Assembly (NCBI GenBank): GCA_022705125.1
Contig: JAKJFB010000166.1
Location: forward strand, 1 to 6,541
Length of the DNA: 6,541 nt
Direction of reading: 5' to 3'
Origin: Pseudomonadota bacterium
Lineage (GTDB): Bacteria > Pseudomonadota > Gammaproteobacteria > Pseudomonadales > UBA5518
In this document: piece after piece, positions 6,199 to 6,541 of the stretch
Layout: each line of letters opens with the position of its first letter
Position numbering within the stretch: position 1 is the stretch's first letter
Translations under genes and position numbers: made by a program
The notes under the pieces: generated by a model
Seen by the model: only the letters and a program-made list of their open reading frames with translations
What the model was told of the DNA's origin: nothing
Databases searched by the model: none

Positions 6199-6541
6199 GG
6201 CGTGGCGCCGCGTAGACGATCCGCCCGGCGCAGACCGTGAGCGCCACGTGACGCGCATCGGGATCGGCGCACAGATCCTCCCAGGACACATCGAGCAGGC
6301 ACAAGTCCGCGGGCTGGCCGACGGCGAGTTCACGCAAGCCGCTCGCGGGCCGGTGCAGATCCCCGGCGAACAGCGCGATGGCCTGCGCCGGTGCCAGGCA
6401 CTCGCCGGCATTCATCTGCACGCCTGCGCGCGTGCGACGCCCGATGGCGGCGCGCATGGCGGCCCACGGATCGGTCGACCCGTACGGCGCATCGCTGCCG
6501 GCGGCAAGCGCCACACCGCCGCGCAGGAACCCGGCACCGCG
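6191..6541 (-). CDS. YtcJ-like amidohydrolase (Amidohydro_3), C-terminal part
   Basis: The gene runs off the right edge, so only the last 116 residues are seen. The frame is open from 6541 to the TAG at 6191-6193; the GTG at 6512-6514 is internal. The fragment starts with 'GFLRGGVALAAGSDAPYGS', where D17 of the fragment sits in the GSDAP motif that supplies the last metal ligand in this family. 'DPWAAMRAAIGRRT' and 'LAPAQAIALFAGD' follow, then 'LAVGQPADLCLLDVSWEDL', the return to the beta-rich strip, and 'CAGRIVYAA' near the end. These are typical of the C-terminus of Amidohydro_3 proteins, which hydrolyse amide or similar C-N bonds; the substrate is not predictable. The first HxH metal motif would be upstream. 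Its stop lies inside the start of the crotonase gene (8-base overlap ATGCATAG), which points to one transcript. Confidence 0.85.
   Translation of the reverse strand, partial: RGAGFLRGGVALAAGSDAPYGSTDPWAAMRAAIGRRTRAGVQMNAGECLAPAQAIALFAGDLHRPASGLRELAVGQPADLCLLDVSWEDLCADPDARHVALTVCAGRIVYAAPRHA

Noticed and set aside
6199..6411. A 71-residue N-terminal extension of the crotonase
   Set aside because: It would overlap the well-conserved end of the upstream amidohydrolase in another frame and looks non-globular (S, R and P rich). The ATG at 6196-6198 gives the normal stop-start overlap.

Overview
The window is GC-rich, densely packed bacterial chromosome with short gaps between genes and recognisable ribosome binding sites. 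The mix of genes (a long-form 6-phosphogluconate dehydrogenase, a secreted DUF3604 protein, amidohydrolases and a crotonase) fits a free-living, catabolically versatile proteobacterium, perhaps a high-GC gammaproteobacterium. That placement is an inference from gene content and composition only. I see no mobile element, CRISPR array, rRNA or tRNA, and no gene-free stretch over 300 bases.

Left part (1-1879): the 3' end of an NAD-dependent epimerase/dehydratase-like gene on the + strand meets a complete 6-phosphogluconate dehydrogenase gene (gnd) on the - strand, with a 6-base gap between the two stops. A 148-base divergent intergenic region follows (1880-2027). It carries a candidate gnd promoter and the ribosome binding site that fixes the start of the next gene.

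Middle part (2028-5156): a secreted DUF3604 protein on the + strand, with a signal peptide and a full PHP-like set of metal-ligand motifs, converges on a cytoplasmic metal-dependent amidohydrolase on the - strand. A long bulged hairpin covers the junction of their 3' ends. The amidohydrolase has its own candidate promoter (5216-5243), with a perfect 12-base palindrome at the predicted transcription start.

Right part (5290-6541): a translationally coupled pair on the - strand. The C-terminal end of a YtcJ-like (Amidohydro_3) amidohydrolase overlaps by 8 bases the start of an enoyl-CoA hydratase/isomerase-like protein. That crotonase is the most unusual item. Its catalytic core sits at the C-terminus and stops where the usual C-terminal helical region should begin, while its N-terminus carries a segment that looks like that missing region. 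This suggests a circularly permuted crotonase fold. The three - strand genes may form a catabolic locus (hydrolysis of an amide or ester, then CoA-thioester chemistry), but the substrate cannot be read from the sequence.
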